Assembly (NCBI GenBank): GCA_009842205.1
Contig: VYFX01000079.1
Coordinates: forward strand, 38,523-102,522
DNA from: Paracoccaceae bacterium
GTDB taxonomy: Bacteria; Pseudomonadota; Alphaproteobacteria; Rhodobacterales; Rhodobacteraceae
Direction: 5' to 3'
DNA: 64,000 bases
Within the stretch, counting starts at the first letter, position 1; each line of letters begins with the position of its first letter. Positions 63,219 to 64,000 of this stretch are shown here, piece after piece. The notes under the pieces are model-generated. The model did no database searches. It saw only the letters and a list, made by a program, of their open reading frames with translations, and had not been told where the DNA came from. Position numbers and translations under genes: made by a program.

Positions 63219-64000
63219 TTATTTCCAATCGGGTTTCCGTTTTTCCAGAAAAGCATTGATACCTTCCCTGGTATCTCTGTAAAGCATATTGGTGACCATC
63301 ACTTCGCCGGCAAAGTCATAAGCCTCGTCCAAAGGCATTTCTGCTTGTTTGTAAAATGCCTTTTTTCCAATTTTTACAGCTGCAGACAGCTTGGAGGAAA
63401 TAAGAGAAGCCAATTCATTGACTTCTTCATCTAGGGTTTCATCAGATACGACCCTGTTAATCAATCCTAGTCTTTGTGCTTCTTCAGGTTTGATGATTTT
63501 ACCAGATACAAGTAATTCAAAGGCATTCTTTAGATTTATGTTCCTGGTCAAGGCCACCATCGGTGTGGAGCAAAACAATCCTATATTGACACCGTTGACC
63601 CCAAATTTGGCAGATTCCCCTGCTATGGCGAGGTCACAGGTTGCGACCAATTGACATCCTGCAGCCACGGCCGGGCCATTTACCTGCGCAATGACCGGTT
63701 GAGGCACTTCCTGAATTTTCTGCATTAATTTGGAACACATATCGAAGATTTTCTGAAAATACTCCTGACCACCATCCGGAGTTTGTCGTCCCAAGGTCAG
63801 TTCTGACAAATCATGACCTGCACAAAAGGCTTTGCCTTTTCCTGTTAGGACGATACATCTGATGGCTTCATCATTTTCAAGCTTGATCAATTGGTCATAA
63901 AGAGCCGCAAGCATTTCCTCTGACAATACATTCAACTTTTCTGGCTTATTAAAGACCAGGTAAGCAATTTTGTTCTTATCATTCCGTAGCAAAATTTCTT
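63219..64000 (-). CDS. Enoyl-CoA hydratase-like protein, ECHDC3 type (5' end outside window)
   Basis: At least 260 codons of a crotonase-fold protein. The reading frame stays open to the right edge (EILLRNDKNKIAYL), so the true start is probably outside. GKGKAFCAGHDLSELT and NGPAVAAGCQLVATCDLAIA form the oxyanion hole. The position of the first catalytic glutamate is Gln (AGCQL), and GVNIGLFCSTPMVAL replaces the second. This pattern fits ECHDC3-type proteins, which are thought not to be classical hydratases. Confidence 0.88.
   Translation of the reverse strand, partial: EILLRNDKNKIAYLVFNKPEKLNVLSEEMLAALYDQLIKLENDEAIRCIVLTGKGKAFCAGHDLSELTLGRQTPDGGQEYFQKIFDMCSKLMQKIQEVPQPVIAQVNGPAVAAGCQLVATCDLAIAGESAKFGVNGVNIGLFCSTPMVALTRNINLKNAFELLVSGKIIKPEEAQRLGLINRVVSDETLDEEVNELASLISSKLSAAVKIGKKAFYKQAEMPLDEAYDFAGEVMVTNMLYRDTREGINAFLEKRKPDWK

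Noticed and set aside
1..64000. CRISPR arrays, prophage genes or insertion sequences
   Set aside because: No regularly spaced repeats, no transposase or integrase, and no phage structural gene were seen on either strand.

Overview
The window looks like a stretch of chromosome from an alphaproteobacterium with a fairly low GC content (low forties percent, judged by eye). The assignment rests on gene content and order: clpX followed by the NDUFA12-like complex I accessory protein, an MlaD-like protein, a DUF2155 protein and aat-accC-accB; a bactofilin next to an M23 peptidase; olsBA; a class II DAHP synthase; and prfB without the programmed frameshift. A marine lineage is a guess from the number of uptake systems and of dimethylglycine-dehydrogenase-like enzymes.

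Layout. 1-5161: 3' end of clpX, envelope and complex I accessory genes, then a minus-strand operon dsbA-like > accB > accC > aat. 5268-15687: RNase E, penicillin-binding protein 1A, a Bcr/CflA-type exporter, release factor 2, bactofilin and M23 peptidase. 15959-23686: a 1519-residue AsmA-like envelope protein, queA, an MFS transporter, an HNH nuclease. 23708-29811: a peptide/nickel-type ABC importer with a Tat-exported binding protein. 30197-34019: dsbB, a DedA-like membrane protein, tRNA-Leu(CAA), a methyltransferase, tRNA-Leu(UAA) interrupted by a group I intron, and a MocA-like nucleotidyltransferase. 34175-39273: a dimethylglycine-dehydrogenase-like enzyme, a secreted sugar dehydrogenase and DAHP synthase.

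39786-47044 is a tight operon of unknown substrate: NMT1/THI5-like binding protein, ATPase, permease, FAD oxidoreductase, family III CoA transferase, enoyl-CoA hydratase, ferredoxin and a LysR regulator. 47344-56511 is a reductive pyrimidine catabolic operon (PreT, PreA, dihydropyrimidinase, ureido-hydrolase) with its own NMT1-type ABC importer. 56525-64000 returns to housekeeping: olsA/olsB, a DUF3553 protein, a gamma-carbonic-anhydrase-like protein, gmk, trmJ, ctaA, an M32 carboxypeptidase and a crotonase-fold protein cut by the window edge.

The most notable element is the 204-nt group I intron between U34 and A35 of tRNA-Leu(UAA). The insertion site and core pairings match the well-known cyanobacterial/plastid tRNA-Leu intron. 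The most interesting uncharacterised protein system is the CoA-transferase/FAD-oxidoreductase uptake operon at 39786-47044.
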